From an uncultured Clostridia bacterium (GTDB taxonomy: Bacteria; Bacillota_A; Clostridia; TANB77; CAG-508), in contig CALYAC010000004.1 of assembly GCA_944393405.1 (NCBI GenBank), positions 1 through 64,000 on the forward strand: a stretch of 64,000 nucleotides of DNA. Direction: 5' to 3'. Positions 7,599-17,685 of the stretch are shown here, piece after piece (position 1 is the first letter of the stretch; every line of letters begins with the position of its first letter). The notes beneath the pieces are model-generated. The model was not told the origin of the DNA and ran no database searches. It worked only from the letters and a program-made list of their open reading frames with translations. The translations under genes and the position numbers were made by a program.

Positions 7599-8837
7599 TT
7601 AATCTTCATATTTTTTTAATAATATTGTTGCATTATGTCCACCAAATCCTAGTGAATTTGACATTGCATATTTTACATCTATATTTCTTCCTTCATTTGG
7701 CACTATATCTAAATCACATTCTTCATCTGGCACTTTATAGTTTATTGTAGCTGGTACAAATCCTTCTTCAACAGCTTTTGCACATATAACTGCTTCGACT
7801 CCACCTGCTGCTCCTAATAAATGTCCAATATGACCTTTTGTAGAACTTACCATTACTTTTTTGCTTGCTTCTCCAAATGCTGTTTTTATAGCTTGTGTTT
7901 CAAATGAATCATTTAGATGTGTTGAAGTTCCATGAGCATTTATATATGTAACTTCTTCTGGTTTTACATTTGCTTCTTGCATAGCTATTACCATAGCTCT
8001 TGCTCCACCTTCTCCTCCTGGAGCTGGTGATGTTATATGGTATGCATCTGATGTTGCACCATATCCAACTACTTCTGCATATATTTTTGCTCCTCTATTT
8101 TTAGCATGTTCTAATTCTTCTAGTATTACTATTCCTGCTCCTTCTCCCATTACAAATCCGCTTCTTTCTTTATCAAATGGGATGCTTGCTCTATTCTTAT
8201 CTGTTGCTTGTGAAAGTGCTTTTATATTTGTGAATCCTGCTATTCCTACAGGTGTAATAGCAGCTTCTGTTCCCCCTGCTATTACTACATCTTGGTATCC
8301 GTTTTTTATCATTCTAAAACTTTCACCAATACAATGTGTTCCTGAAGCACATGCTGTAACCATTGAAATAGATTCTCCTTTTGTTCCAAGTTCTATTGCA
8401 ACATTACCAGCAGCCATATTTCCTATTGTCATTGGTATAAACATTGGAGAAACTCTATCTGGTCCTTTTTGTACTAATGATGTAACTTCTTTTTCTATTG
8501 TTTCCAATCCACCAATTCCAGAGCCTAATATTACTCCTATTTTTGTCATATCTTCTTTTTCCTTATCTAACTTGCTATCATTCCAAGCTTCTTTTGCTGC
8601 AACTATTGCAAATTGAGAAAATTTGTCTAATCTTTTTGCGCTTCTTCTATCAAAATATTCTTCTGGATTATATCCTTTAACCTCTCCTGCTAATTTAACT
8701 TTATAGTTTGTTGTATCAAAATGTGTTATTTCATCTATTCCACATTTTCCTTCTTTAATTCCCTTCCAGAATTCTTCTGTATTGTTTCCTATCGGAGTTA
8801 TTGCTCCAAGACCTGTAATAACTACTCTTCTTTCCAT
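7599..8837 (-). CDS. fabF: 3-oxoacyl-[acyl-carrier-protein] synthase II
   Basis: It condenses malonyl-ACP with growing acyl-ACP. The 412 residues match FabF. The catalytic triad is visible: Cys in MVTACASGTHCIGE (about 164), His in NAHGTSTHLND (about 303) and His in KGHIGHLLGAAGG (about 339). The GFGGHN motif lies near the C-terminus. It follows fabG by 45 bases. Confidence 0.96.
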   Translation of the reverse strand: MERRVVITGLGAITPIGNNTEEFWKGIKEGKCGIDEITHFDTTNYKVKLAGEVKGYNPEEYFDRRSAKRLDKFSQFAIVAAKEAWNDSKLDKEKEDMTKIGVILGSGIGGLETIEKEVTSLVQKGPDRVSPMFIPMTIGNMAAGNVAIELGTKGESISMVTACASGTHCIGESFRMIKNGYQDVVIAGGTEAAITPVGIAGFTNIKALSQATDKNRASIPFDKERSGFVMGEGAGIVILEELEHAKNRGAKIYAEVVGYGATSDAYHITSPAPGGEGGARAMVIAMQEANVKPEEVTYINAHGTSTHLNDSFETQAIKTAFGEASKKVMVSSTKGHIGHLLGAAGGVEAVICAKAVEEGFVPATINYKVPDEECDLDIVPNEGRNIDVKYAMSNSLGFGGHNATILLKKYED

Positions 8838-8882
8838 TTTTCTCTCCCTTTATTTAAGTATATTTTATTTTACTTTATTGTT

Positions 8883-9623
8883 TTACATTACCATTCCACC
8901 ATCAATATTTATAACTTGACCTGTTATATATGAACTATCCTCTGATGATAAGAATTTAACAACTTTTGCAACTTCTCTAGGTGTTCCCATTCTTCTTAAT
9001 GGAATTTGTGCATGTATTCCTTCTTTTACTGAGTCAGATAAAACTTTTGTCATATCTGTATCAATAAAACCAGGTGCTACTGCATTTACTAATATATTTC
9101 TACTTGCTACTTCTTTTGCTAAGCTTTTTGTAAATCCTATTATTCCAGCTTTTGATGCAGAATAATTAGTTTGTCCTGCATTTCCTGCAACACCAACTAC
9201 TGATGATAAGCTAATTACTCTTCCTGATCTTTGTTTAATCATATATGGAATAACATTTCTTGTAACATTAAATGTACCTGTTAGATTAACATCTATAACT
9301 GATTCAAAATCTTCTTTTTTCATTCTCATTATTAGTCCATCTTTTGTAATACCCGCATTATTTACTAGTACATCTATTCTACCAAATTTTTCTATAGTTT
9401 CTTTTACCATTTCTTCGCACTGTTCAAAATTTGAAACATCTGCTTTAACTAATTCACATCTTACTCCTAATTTTTCAATCTCTTCCTTTACATTTGATTG
9501 TGCATCTTTTTCACTTCTATAGTTTAATGCTATATCAAATCCATTTTCAGCAAGTTCCATTGCAATTTCTTTTCCAATTCCTCTTGTTCCTCCTGTAATT
9601 AAAGCAACTTTATTTTCATTCAT
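8883..9623 (-). CDS. fabG: 3-oxoacyl-[acyl-carrier-protein] reductase
   Basis: It reduces 3-oxoacyl-ACP with NADPH. It is a 246-residue short-chain dehydrogenase with the TGGTRGIGKEIA nucleotide loop (10-21), NNAG (about 88-91), the catalytic Ser in SLSSVVG, and YSASKAG with Tyr-x3-Lys (about 153-157). It is placed between fabD and fabF, which supports the fatty-acid role over other reductases of the family. Confidence 0.96.
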   Translation of the reverse strand: MNENKVALITGGTRGIGKEIAMELAENGFDIALNYRSEKDAQSNVKEEIEKLGVRCELVKADVSNFEQCEEMVKETIEKFGRIDVLVNNAGITKDGLIMRMKKEDFESVIDVNLTGTFNVTRNVIPYMIKQRSGRVISLSSVVGVAGNAGQTNYSASKAGIIGFTKSLAKEVASRNILVNAVAPGFIDTDMTKVLSDSVKEGIHAQIPLRRMGTPREVAKVVKFLSSEDSSYITGQVINIDGGMVM

Positions 9624-9688
9624 ACTAATTTTCTTCCTTTCAACCTTTTTTATTAATCTTTTTATTTTTCTATTCTATCTATTTGATT

Positions 9689-10630
9689 CTATTTTTTTAT
9701 ACTTTGTAATGTATTTTCTAAAGTATCTACATTTTCAATATTATATACATTTGCTTCTACGTTTTTTTCCTTACATACTTTTTTTACAAATCCTGATAAA
9801 GTTTTTCCTGGTCCTATTTCAACAAATGTATCTACTCCCATATCTAGCATTGTCTCAATTGATTTTCTGAATTTAACAGGATTTATTACATGATTTGCTA
9901 GAATATCTACCATATTATCATTATCATTATATGGTGTGCCATCCAAATTTTTTATTACTTGTATTTTACATTTATTAAAAGGTACTTCTTTTAAAGCTTT
10001 CCTTAATTCATCAGATGCTTCTTTTAGTTTTTCTGTATGGAAAGGTCCACTTGTTTTTAACTCAATAGCTTTTCTAGCTCCCATTTCTTTAGCAATTTCC
10101 ATTGCTCTTAAAACAGCTTCTTTTTCTCCTGATACAACTACTTGCCCTGGACAATTATAGTTTACTGCTTTTACAAAACCTTTTTCTACTTTTAAACATG
10201 CTTCTTCTACTAAATTATCTTCCATTCCAATAATAGCTGCCATTGACCAGTCACCTTTTGGTGCTAAATCCTGCATCAATCTTCCTCTTGTTCTAACTAT
10301 TTTTGCACCATCTTCTATTGAAATTGCATTAGCACAAGTTAATGCTGTATATTCTCCTAAACTTAATCCTGCTAAAGCTATGGGTTCAATACCTTCTTTT
10401 TTTAATATTTCTAAAATAGATAAGCTCATTGAATATATTGCAATTTGAGTATTTTTTGTCTGATTTAATTCATCTTGACTTATTTTATATGTAATATCTT
10501 CTACTTTTTCTCCTAAAGCATTATCAATTAACTTATATATATTTCTTGCTTCCTCATATTTTTCATAAATATCTTTTCCCATTCCTACTACTTGAGTTCC
10601 TTGTCCAGGAAAAATATACCCTAATTTCAT
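9689..10630 (-). CDS. fabD: Malonyl CoA-acyl carrier protein transacylase
   Basis: It loads malonyl groups from CoA onto ACP. The 313 residues match the family: IFPGQGTQVVGMG at the N-terminus, the nucleophile elbow GLSLGEYTAL (Ser about 91), SGPFHTEKL with the catalytic His (about 198) and EIGPGKTLSG near the C-terminus. It lies 54 bases after fabH. No acpP gene is visible in the cluster, so ACP must be encoded elsewhere. Confidence 0.96.
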   Translation of the reverse strand: MKLGYIFPGQGTQVVGMGKDIYEKYEEARNIYKLIDNALGEKVEDITYKISQDELNQTKNTQIAIYSMSLSILEILKKEGIEPIALAGLSLGEYTALTCANAISIEDGAKIVRTRGRLMQDLAPKGDWSMAAIIGMEDNLVEEACLKVEKGFVKAVNYNCPGQVVVSGEKEAVLRAMEIAKEMGARKAIELKTSGPFHTEKLKEASDELRKALKEVPFNKCKIQVIKNLDGTPYNDNDNMVDILANHVINPVKFRKSIETMLDMGVDTFVEIGPGKTLSGFVKKVCKEKNVEANVYNIENVDTLENTLQSIKK

Positions 10631-10684
10631 AAATGAATCTCTCCTTTTGTTTTATTCTAATTTTCAATTTAGTTTAATTCTATT

Positions 10685-11614
10685 TTATATTTCTATTAAA
10701 ATGCTTCCAAGATTTAGTCCTCCTCCATATCCTACAAGCATTATTTTATCTTTTTCCTTAATTAATTTATTTTTTATAACTTGATTTAATGCTATTGGAA
10801 TACTTGCATTAAATGTATTTCCTACTTCTGAAATATTTATATACATTTGCTCTTTTTTAGCTTCAATTTTATCTGCCATACTTTGCATCATCCTTAAATT
10901 TGACTGATGTGGAATTATATATTTTATATCTTGAATATTTATATTTTCTCTTTTTAATAACTGATTTATATTATCTGATACTTTAATTGTGCCAAATTTA
11001 TATATTTTTTTACCATCCATATATATTTTTTGATTTTCTTTGCAAGTTAAAATATTGCCTTCTTTTCCAATACTTTCAATACTCTTTGCATATAACTTGT
11101 TTTCTGATTTTTCTATTAAAGTAGCTCCTGCTCCATCACCTAATAATATGACTGTATTAATATCTTCTTTATCTATGTATTTAGATAATCTTTCTGCACC
11201 AATTACTAATGCAGATTTTATTTCGCCAAGTTCTATGTAATTTCTAGCTATGTCTAATGCATTAATATATCCTCCACATCCTGCTGAAATATCCATGCAC
11301 ATACATTTGTCTATATTAAATTCTTTTTGTATTTCAAAAGATATTCCTGGCATAGTTGTTTCAAAACTGGTAGATGCCACTATAATTAATCCTATGTTAT
11401 TTAAATTAACATTATCATTAGTTTCTATTAAATTTTTTACTGCTTTAATTGACATTTCTGATGTTGACTCACTATCTGTCCAATATCTTTTATTTATTCC
11501 TGTTCTTTTAAATATCCAATCTTCATCTAGTTTAAATTTATCATTAAAAAAACTATTATCAATTCCTTTTCCAGGCAAATACATACCACTTGCTACAATT
11601 TTTATTGAATTCAT
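10685..11614 (-). CDS. fabH: 3-oxoacyl-[acyl-carrier-protein] synthase III
   Basis: It starts fatty-acid synthesis by joining a short acyl-CoA to malonyl-ACP. The 309 residues carry the Cys-His-Asn triad: Cys in MDISAGCGGYINAL (about 108), His in IIPHQSNLRMM and Asn in VGNTFNASIPIAL. FKRTGINKRYW near residue 35 is the typical CoA-site motif. It is the first gene of the fab operon, and an inverted repeat overlaps its likely promoter. Confidence 0.94.
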   Translation of the reverse strand: MNSIKIVASGMYLPGKGIDNSFFNDKFKLDEDWIFKRTGINKRYWTDSESTSEMSIKAVKNLIETNDNVNLNNIGLIIVASTSFETTMPGISFEIQKEFNIDKCMCMDISAGCGGYINALDIARNYIELGEIKSALVIGAERLSKYIDKEDINTVILLGDGAGATLIEKSENKLYAKSIESIGKEGNILTCKENQKIYMDGKKIYKFGTIKVSDNINQLLKRENINIQDIKYIIPHQSNLRMMQSMADKIEAKKEQMYINISEVGNTFNASIPIALNQVIKNKLIKEKDKIMLVGYGGGLNLGSILIEI

Positions 11615-11638
11615 ATGTATTCCTCTCTTTATTTTTTT

Positions 11639-11678
11639 ACGTGCAAAATTATATCATAAATATATTTTTTTTGCACGT
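11639..11678 (-). promoter_or_regulatory. Promoter and candidate operator of the fab operon
   Basis: A perfect ten-base inverted repeat, ACGTGCAAAA (11639-11648) and TTTTGCACGT (11669-11678), brackets the minus-strand -10 box TATAAT just before fabH. A factor bound here would cover the promoter. No regulator gene is adjacent, so the identity of the factor (for example a FapR- or TetR-like repressor) is unknown. Confidence 0.55.
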
Positions 11679-11696
11679 TTTCTAACCAAACGGTCA

Positions 11697-11731
11697 AAAA
11701 AATAATTTGTAATTACACAAATTATTTTTTC
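11697..11731 (-). terminator. Terminator of rimO
   Basis: AATAATTTGT and ACAAATTATT pair around a short loop, followed by a T run on the minus strand, directly before the fabH promoter. Confidence 0.75.
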
Positions 11732-11755
11732 TCTTTCTGTTGAGATTTTATCTTA

Positions 11756-13063
11756 TTATATTTCACATATCAAATCATAATCGCTTATATCAACTACTGT
11801 TGCTTTTACAAATTCTCCAATATTTAATAATTTATCTGTTTTTATATATATTATTCCATCTATATCTGGAACATCCATATATGATCTACCTATATAATTC
11901 TTTCCATCAAAAGTTTTATTTTCTATAAGTATTTCTAATTCTTTTCCTATTTGCTTTTCTAAATTCTCTTTAGAAATTTCTTGTTGCAATCTCATTATTT
12001 TATTATATCTACTCTTTTTAGTCATAGGATGAACTTGTTCTTTTATTCTAGATGCTGGTGTACCATCTTCTTTTGAATATGTAAAACAACCTAGTTTATC
12101 AAACTTCGCCTCTTTTAGAAAATCATATAAATCATCAAAATTTTCCTTTGTTTCTCCTGGAAAACCAACCATTACAGTAGTTCTAATAATTACATTTGGT
12201 ATTTCTTTTCTTAGTTTTTCTATTAAGCTTCTTATTGACTTGCCATTACTTTGTCTATTCATTCTTTTAAGTACTGAATCTGAAATATGTTGAATTGGTA
12301 TATCAAAATATTTACATATTTTATCATTTTCTTTAACAACTTTTATAAGTTCATCTGTAATTGTTTCTGGGTATGCATATAAAAATCTGACCCATTTTAA
12401 TTCCTTTATTTTACAAATTTCTGTCAAAAGTTCAGCTAGTTTTGGAGTACCATAAATATCTGTACCATATTTTGTAGTATCTTGAGCAATTAATATAAGT
12501 TCTTTATATCCATCATTTACTAGTTTTTTTGCTTCTTCTATGATATCTTCCATTTTTCTGCTTATTTGTGGACCTCTTATATATGGTATAGCACAATATG
12601 TACATCTGTTGCTGCATCCATCAGCAATCTTAAGATATGCATAATTATCCCCTGTTGATATAACTCTTTCTTTTATGTTGTCAAAATCATTATATTTACC
12701 TGTATTGTTATTATCTTTTAATAACTCTTCTATTTGATTCCATAAAGAATTGTATTCACTATATTTTATAAATAAATCGACTTCTGGAATTGCCTTTATA
12801 AGTTCTTCTTTATATCTTTCAACTAAACACCCCATTACAATTAAATATTTGCACTTTTTCTTTTTATATTCTGCCATTTCTAATATTGTATTTATAGCTT
12901 CTTCTTTTGCAGATTCAATAAATCCACAAGTATTTATAACAATTACATCGGCTTTTTCTGGACTGTTTACTATTTCATAATTATTTGCTTTAAATATTCC
13001 TATTGTTTTTTCAGTATCAACTAAATTCTTACTACATCCTAATGATACAAATCCTATTTTCAT
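11756..13063 (-). CDS. rimO: Ribosomal protein uS12 methylthiotransferase RimO
   Basis: A radical-SAM enzyme that adds a methylthio group to an Asp of ribosomal protein S12. The 435 residues show the N-terminal UPF0004 domain with three cluster Cys (SLGCSKNLVDTE, NTCGFIESAKEE, MGCLVERY), the radical-SAM triad CSNRCTYCAIP (about 151-161) and a C-terminal TRAM domain. The SLGCSKN and GPQISRKM sequences favour RimO over the related MiaB and MtaB. Confidence 0.93.
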   Translation of the reverse strand: MKIGFVSLGCSKNLVDTEKTIGIFKANNYEIVNSPEKADVIVINTCGFIESAKEEAINTILEMAEYKKKKCKYLIVMGCLVERYKEELIKAIPEVDLFIKYSEYNSLWNQIEELLKDNNNTGKYNDFDNIKERVISTGDNYAYLKIADGCSNRCTYCAIPYIRGPQISRKMEDIIEEAKKLVNDGYKELILIAQDTTKYGTDIYGTPKLAELLTEICKIKELKWVRFLYAYPETITDELIKVVKENDKICKYFDIPIQHISDSVLKRMNRQSNGKSIRSLIEKLRKEIPNVIIRTTVMVGFPGETKENFDDLYDFLKEAKFDKLGCFTYSKEDGTPASRIKEQVHPMTKKSRYNKIMRLQQEISKENLEKQIGKELEILIENKTFDGKNYIGRSYMDVPDIDGIIYIKTDKLLNIGEFVKATVVDISDYDLICEI

Positions 13064-13140
13064 TATTTCCTCCTATATTATTAGAATTTTTATTTACTTT
13101 ATTATTTATTATTTATTATCTATTTATCTATTATTTGTTT

Positions 13141-14406
13141 TTATTCTTCTATATTTAATATTTTATTTAATCTATTTAGACCTTTTATTAAATCCTCATA
13201 TGTTTCTTTACTTATTTTATCAGTTTTATCTCCCTTATATGATTTTGCTAAATTCTTCATATCCATGAGTTCAAATCTATTATTAGCTTTATCTCCATTA
13301 TCTAACATATATATTGGTGTATAATCCACTTTGTTTAAATATATCTTACCATCTTTTCCACTTTTTCTAAGTTCAATGTTTAAAACTAGCTCTGTTCTAG
13401 CTTCTTTAGCAGATAGTGTTGATATATATGTTCCTATAGAATATGCTACAAATACATTTTCTCCTTCTTTATTTTGTTTAATTTCCATTGGTTGAACAAC
13501 AGATGGATGAGATCCAATTATTAAATTTACACCATTTTCAACTAAATAATCAGCAATTTCTTTTTGTTCACTATTTACAACCTCTGAAATCGCATCTCCC
13601 CAATGAATCATTACACAAATATACTGTGCTCCTTGTTTTTTTGCATATTCTATATCTGATTTTGCTTGCTTATTGCTATATATATTTACTGATTGTATTT
13701 CATCTTTTTTAAGATTTTCTTCATCATCTAAAAAACATGTATATGTTAAAAATGCAATTTTACTTTGTTTTATTTCTTTGATAATTATACAGTTATCTTC
13801 TTTTTTCTGACCAACAACATCGAAATCAAGTTTTTCTAAATTTTCTCTTGTTTCTTGTAATCCTTCCACTCCGTTATCTAAACTATGATTATGTGATATT
13901 GTAACTAAATTTACCCCTGAATCTCTCACAGCTTTTGCAAATTCAAGTGGAGCATTTTTTTCATCATATTTATTACTATTTGTTATTCCTGTTTCCATTG
14001 TTCCTATTACAATATCCGATTTATTTACAAAATTTGTTATATTACTAAACATATGCGAAAAATCATATGTTTTACTTTCTTTATCATATGCATCTTCTAA
14101 CATGTCATTACTGCATAAAATATCACCTACTGCAGAAATTCTTAAAATACTATCTGATTCTGAAATATTTTTATTCGTTTCTTCTATACTTTCACTTATC
14201 TCTTCAAATATCTGTTGTGATTGCTTATCTAACTCTTCTTGTTGTTTTGCAATTTCAATCTTTGAATTAATATTTCTTCCAATATTAATTCCTATGCATA
14301 TAATTATTATTAAAATTAAAATTCCAATAATAATGCAAAAGTTTCTCCAAGTAAGAAATTCTTTAATTCTATTATTTCTTCTCGTGTTTCTTCTATTTCG
14401 TGCCAT
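13141..14406 (-). CDS. CapA family protein, membrane-anchored
   Basis: It resembles the poly-gamma-glutamate capsule protein CapA, a calcineurin-like metal-dependent domain of uncertain substrate. An Arg-rich cytoplasmic N-terminus (1-22) leads into one membrane segment (about 24-46), then a charged linker (50-85) and the extracellular CapA domain with SAVGDILCSNDML, GTMETGITN, TISHNHSLDNG, MIHWGDAIS and IIGSHPSVVQPME. All expected Asp/His metal motifs are present. The function is probably in the cell envelope. There is no capBC nearby, so capsule synthesis is not implied. Confidence 0.85.
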   Translation of the reverse strand: MARNRRNTRRNNRIKEFLTWRNFCIIIGILILIIIICIGINIGRNINSKIEIAKQQEELDKQSQQIFEEISESIEETNKNISESDSILRISAVGDILCSNDMLEDAYDKESKTYDFSHMFSNITNFVNKSDIVIGTMETGITNSNKYDEKNAPLEFAKAVRDSGVNLVTISHNHSLDNGVEGLQETRENLEKLDFDVVGQKKEDNCIIIKEIKQSKIAFLTYTCFLDDEENLKKDEIQSVNIYSNKQAKSDIEYAKKQGAQYICVMIHWGDAISEVVNSEQKEIADYLVENGVNLIIGSHPSVVQPMEIKQNKEGENVFVAYSIGTYISTLSAKEARTELVLNIELRKSGKDGKIYLNKVDYTPIYMLDNGDKANNRFELMDMKNLAKSYKGDKTDKISKETYEDLIKGLNRLNKILNIEE

Positions 14407-14601
14407 TTTTACCTCTTTTTAATTTATTTTTTCATTCAGTATTTTATCATTTTTTCATTACTATATCAATACTTACATTATTTCTCTTGCCTTTCTTTTT
14501 TATACTTTTTTATACTTTTATTTTTTATTTTTAATTTTTTCACTTCACTTTTTACTTCACTCTTTATTTCACTTTTTATTTTCTTTTATTACTCAAATTT
14601 A

Positions 14602-14630
14602 TTGAATATTTTTATTAATTATTGTAAAAT
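14602..14630 (+). promoter_or_regulatory. Promoter for the acyl-CoA ligase gene
   Basis: TTGAAT, 17 bases, TAAAAT, about 35 bases before the ATG at 14666, followed by the RBS AGAGAGG. Confidence 0.6.
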
Positions 14631-14665
14631 ATATCCAGTTAAATTTATATTAAGAGAGGTGAATT

Positions 14666-16438
14666 ATGAGTAAATATAAGAGAAAATTATATAATTCTAC
14701 TAAAATAAATGATTTTAGAGAATTAGTTAATAGATATTCTAATCTATACTCTGATAAAGTAGCATTTGAATATAAAGAAACACCTAGCTCTACAGAACAT
14801 ATTAAAATAACATATAATCAATTTGCAAAAGATATTAAATCATTATCTACTTCACTTATAGACTTAGGTTTATCTAAAAAAAGAGTAGCAATTATTGCTC
14901 CAAACCGTTATGAATGGTGTGTTAGTTATCTAGCCATTACTACTGGTAACATGGTTGTTGTCCCTCTAGATAAGTCTCTTCCTGATAATGAAATAGAAAG
15001 TTTAATTATCAGAAGTAAAGTAGAAGCAGTTATTTTTGATAAACATTATATAGATATATTTAATAAGATTTTAAAAGAAAATAAATCTAATTTAAAATAT
15101 TATATTAATATGGATTCAACATTAGATGATAAAAACAATAATAATAGTAAAGATAATAATTATACCAACATTTACTATTATTCTGATTTAATAAATAAAG
15201 GAAGCTCTTTATTAGATAGCGGTGACAAAAGATATGAAAATGTAAAGATTAATAACAAAGACATGTCTATTATGTTATTTACATCAGGAACAACTTCAAT
15301 TTCTAAAGCTGTTGCTCTTTCACAGTCAAATATTTGTGAAGACATATATGCATTAGCTCAGATGACTGATATTAGAAAAGAAGATACATTTCTATCTTTC
15401 TTACCATTGCATCATACATTCGAATCAACTTGTACATTCCTTTATGGCACATTTTCTGGAATCACAGTTGCTTTTTGCGATGGTATTAAATATGTACAAA
15501 AGAATTTAGCCGAGTTTAAAGTAACAGGATTTGTTTGTGTTCCTTTAATGCTTGAAATTATGTACAAAAAAATAAAAAAAGGAATTGAAGAAAAAGGTAA
15601 AACTAAACTTGTTAAGAAAATGAGTAAAGTATGCAATAGTCTTTTAAAAGTAGGAATTGATATACGAAGAAAGGTTTTTAAAGAAATCTTAGATAATCTT
15701 GGTGGAAAAATCAGGATACTTATTGCAGGAGGTGCTGCAATGAGTAAAGATGCAATCCAAGGATTTCTTGATTTAGGTATTAATTTACTTCAAGGATATG
15801 GACTAACAGAAACATCTCCAGTTGTAGCAGGAGAGAATGATAAATATAAAAGATGTGGTTCTGTAGGTTTTCCTTTACCTGGAATTGATGTAAAAATTTC
15901 AAATCCTAATTCAGAAGGTATTGGAGAAATAGCTGTAAAATCTCCAACAGTTATGTTAGAATATGTTGATAATCCTGAGGCCACAAAAGAAGTTTTAAAA
16001 GATGATTGGTTCTATACTGGTGATTTAGGATATTTTGATAAAGATGGTTTCTTATTTATTACCGGTCGAAAAAAAGATGTTATAGTATTAAAAAATGGAA
16101 AAAATATATTTCCAGAAGAATTAGAAATCCTAATTAATAAACTACCATATGTATCAGAAAGTATGGTCTTTGGAAGACCTTGTGATAATGGAGATTACAA
16201 AATTTGTGCTAAAATAGTATATGATAAAAAACATTTTGAAGAGCTTAATAATGGAGTTTCAAATTCTGAAGATATTAAAAATATTATATGGGAAGATATT
16301 AAAAACAACGTTAATCATAAAATGCCTGCATATAAATATATTAGAGAAATTATTGTTACAGAAACTCCTTTAATAAAAACAACCACACAAAAAGTAAAAA
16401 GACATGAGGAATTGAAATTAATATTAAAAGAAGCATAA
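14666..16438 (+). CDS. AMP-dependent long-chain fatty acid-CoA ligase family protein
   Basis: It activates a carboxylic acid as an acyl-adenylate and transfers it to CoA or a carrier thiol. The 590 residues show the P-loop motif MLFTSGTTSISKAV (about 212-225), YGLTETSP (about 379-386), the hinge YTGDLGYFDKDGFLFITGRKKDVIVLKNGKNIFPEELE and the C-terminal Lys region KTTTQKVKR. Fatty acid is the most likely substrate because of similarity to FadD-type ligases and the nearby fab genes. It could alternatively load an acyl carrier. It has its own promoter and a bidirectional terminator shared with the RNase gene. CGA is used twice for Arg and no in-frame CGG occurs. Confidence 0.87.
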   Translation: MSKYKRKLYNSTKINDFRELVNRYSNLYSDKVAFEYKETPSSTEHIKITYNQFAKDIKSLSTSLIDLGLSKKRVAIIAPNRYEWCVSYLAITTGNMVVVPLDKSLPDNEIESLIIRSKVEAVIFDKHYIDIFNKILKENKSNLKYYINMDSTLDDKNNNNSKDNNYTNIYYYSDLINKGSSLLDSGDKRYENVKINNKDMSIMLFTSGTTSISKAVALSQSNICEDIYALAQMTDIRKEDTFLSFLPLHHTFESTCTFLYGTFSGITVAFCDGIKYVQKNLAEFKVTGFVCVPLMLEIMYKKIKKGIEEKGKTKLVKKMSKVCNSLLKVGIDIRRKVFKEILDNLGGKIRILIAGGAAMSKDAIQGFLDLGINLLQGYGLTETSPVVAGENDKYKRCGSVGFPLPGIDVKISNPNSEGIGEIAVKSPTVMLEYVDNPEATKEVLKDDWFYTGDLGYFDKDGFLFITGRKKDVIVLKNGKNIFPEELEILINKLPYVSESMVFGRPCDNGDYKICAKIVYDKKHFEELNNGVSNSEDIKNIIWEDIKNNVNHKMPAYKYIREIIVTETPLIKTTTQKVKRHEELKLILKEA

Positions 16439-16476
16439 GAAAAAAGGCAATTGGGAAAATCCCTTTTGCCTTTTAA
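16437..16476. terminator. Bidirectional terminator between convergent genes
   Basis: AAAAGGCAA and TTGCCTTTT with an inner TTGGGA/TCCC stem end the acyl-CoA ligase on plus and the RNase E/G gene on minus. Confidence 0.75.
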
Positions 16477-17666
16477 TCATTACTACACATATGCTTACGT
16501 GTCATTTCTAATAAATTCAATTTAGAAAATCCTACTACTTGTGTTTTTGATCTATCTTTTTTTAAATTTTCTTTAAACAATTCTACTATTTTTTCTTCAT
16601 TTTCTTTATTTTGCATATCTATGTAATCAATAATTATTATACCACCAATATCTCTTAATCTAAGTTGTTTTGCAATCTCTATTGTCGCTTCTTTATTAAC
16701 TGTAAATATAGTTTGTTCTAAATCTTTTTTTCCTGTATATTTTCCTGAATTTACATCTATTGCTGTTAAAGCTTCTGTTTTATCTATTGTAATAAATCCT
16801 CCACATTTAAGCCATACTTTTCTATTGTTTAATTCTTCTAACTGTTTGCTTATACTATATTTATCTAATATATTCTCATCTATTTCAAGTTTAATATTCT
16901 TATTTTCTTCTTTTAGTTTTTTATCAATACTATCATACATTTCTTTATTATTTGTAGTTATTTGATACAAATCTTGATCAATTAAATCTGTTAGAATTCT
17001 TTGAACAATTCCCTCACTTTTATATAATAATTTAGGTTTAACCTTATTTCCTTTTTCCTGTTCACTTTCAAAATCCATCTTGACCTTTTCACATTTTATA
17101 ATGATTTTCTTTAAATCTTCTACTATTTCCTCTTCTTTTTTATTTTCAGCAGAAGTTCTAATTATTGCTCCATATCCTTTAGGCATTACTTTTTTTACTA
17201 TTTCTTTTAATCTTGCTCTTTCCTTTTCATCATTTATTTTCTGTGAAATTGTAATAAAGTTTTCGTTTGGCATTAATACTAAAAAACGTCCAGGTACACT
17301 AATATGTGTAGATATTCTAGCACCTTTTTTGTTAGTACTATCTTTTTTTACCTGTACTAATATAGGCATACCAACTTTTAAATAATCTTTAATATTATAT
17401 TCTGCAAAATCTTCGTTCTTATTTCCTGTTTCAGTACTAACTTTTGGAATTACATCTCTTATATGTATAAATGTATTTTTATCTTTTCCAATATTAACAA
17501 AAGCAGCTTGCATTCCTGGTAACACATTTTCTACAATACCTACATATATATTACCTTCTATTCTCTCTTGGCCACTTTCTTCTTCATATTTTTCTATTAA
17601 TTTTCCGTTTTCTATTAGCAATATTTTTTTATTTTCTTTGTTTACATCTATTAATAATTCCTGCAT
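16473..17666 (-). CDS. Ribonuclease E/G family protein
   Basis: An endoribonuclease for RNA maturation and decay. The 397 residues have an S1-like RNA-binding part near the N-terminus (GNIYVGIVENVLPGMQAAFVNIGKDKNTFIHIRDV region, about 38-70), a first-strand catalytic block with GFITIDKTEALTAIDVNSGKYTGK (catalytic Asp pair) and the RDIGGIIIIDYIDM segment. The C-terminus stops at LEMTRKHMCSND, so the RNase E scaffold domain is missing, as in RNase G. The classical CPxC zinc link is not obvious. It starts 20 bases after pth. Confidence 0.88.
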   Translation of the reverse strand: MQELLIDVNKENKKILLIENGKLIEKYEEESGQERIEGNIYVGIVENVLPGMQAAFVNIGKDKNTFIHIRDVIPKVSTETGNKNEDFAEYNIKDYLKVGMPILVQVKKDSTNKKGARISTHISVPGRFLVLMPNENFITISQKINDEKERARLKEIVKKVMPKGYGAIIRTSAENKKEEEIVEDLKKIIIKCEKVKMDFESEQEKGNKVKPKLLYKSEGIVQRILTDLIDQDLYQITTNNKEMYDSIDKKLKEENKNIKLEIDENILDKYSISKQLEELNNRKVWLKCGGFITIDKTEALTAIDVNSGKYTGKKDLEQTIFTVNKEATIEIAKQLRLRDIGGIIIIDYIDMQNKENEEKIVELFKENLKKDRSKTQVVGFSKLNLLEMTRKHMCSND

Positions 17667-17685
17667 TTTTTTCCCTTCTTGCCTA

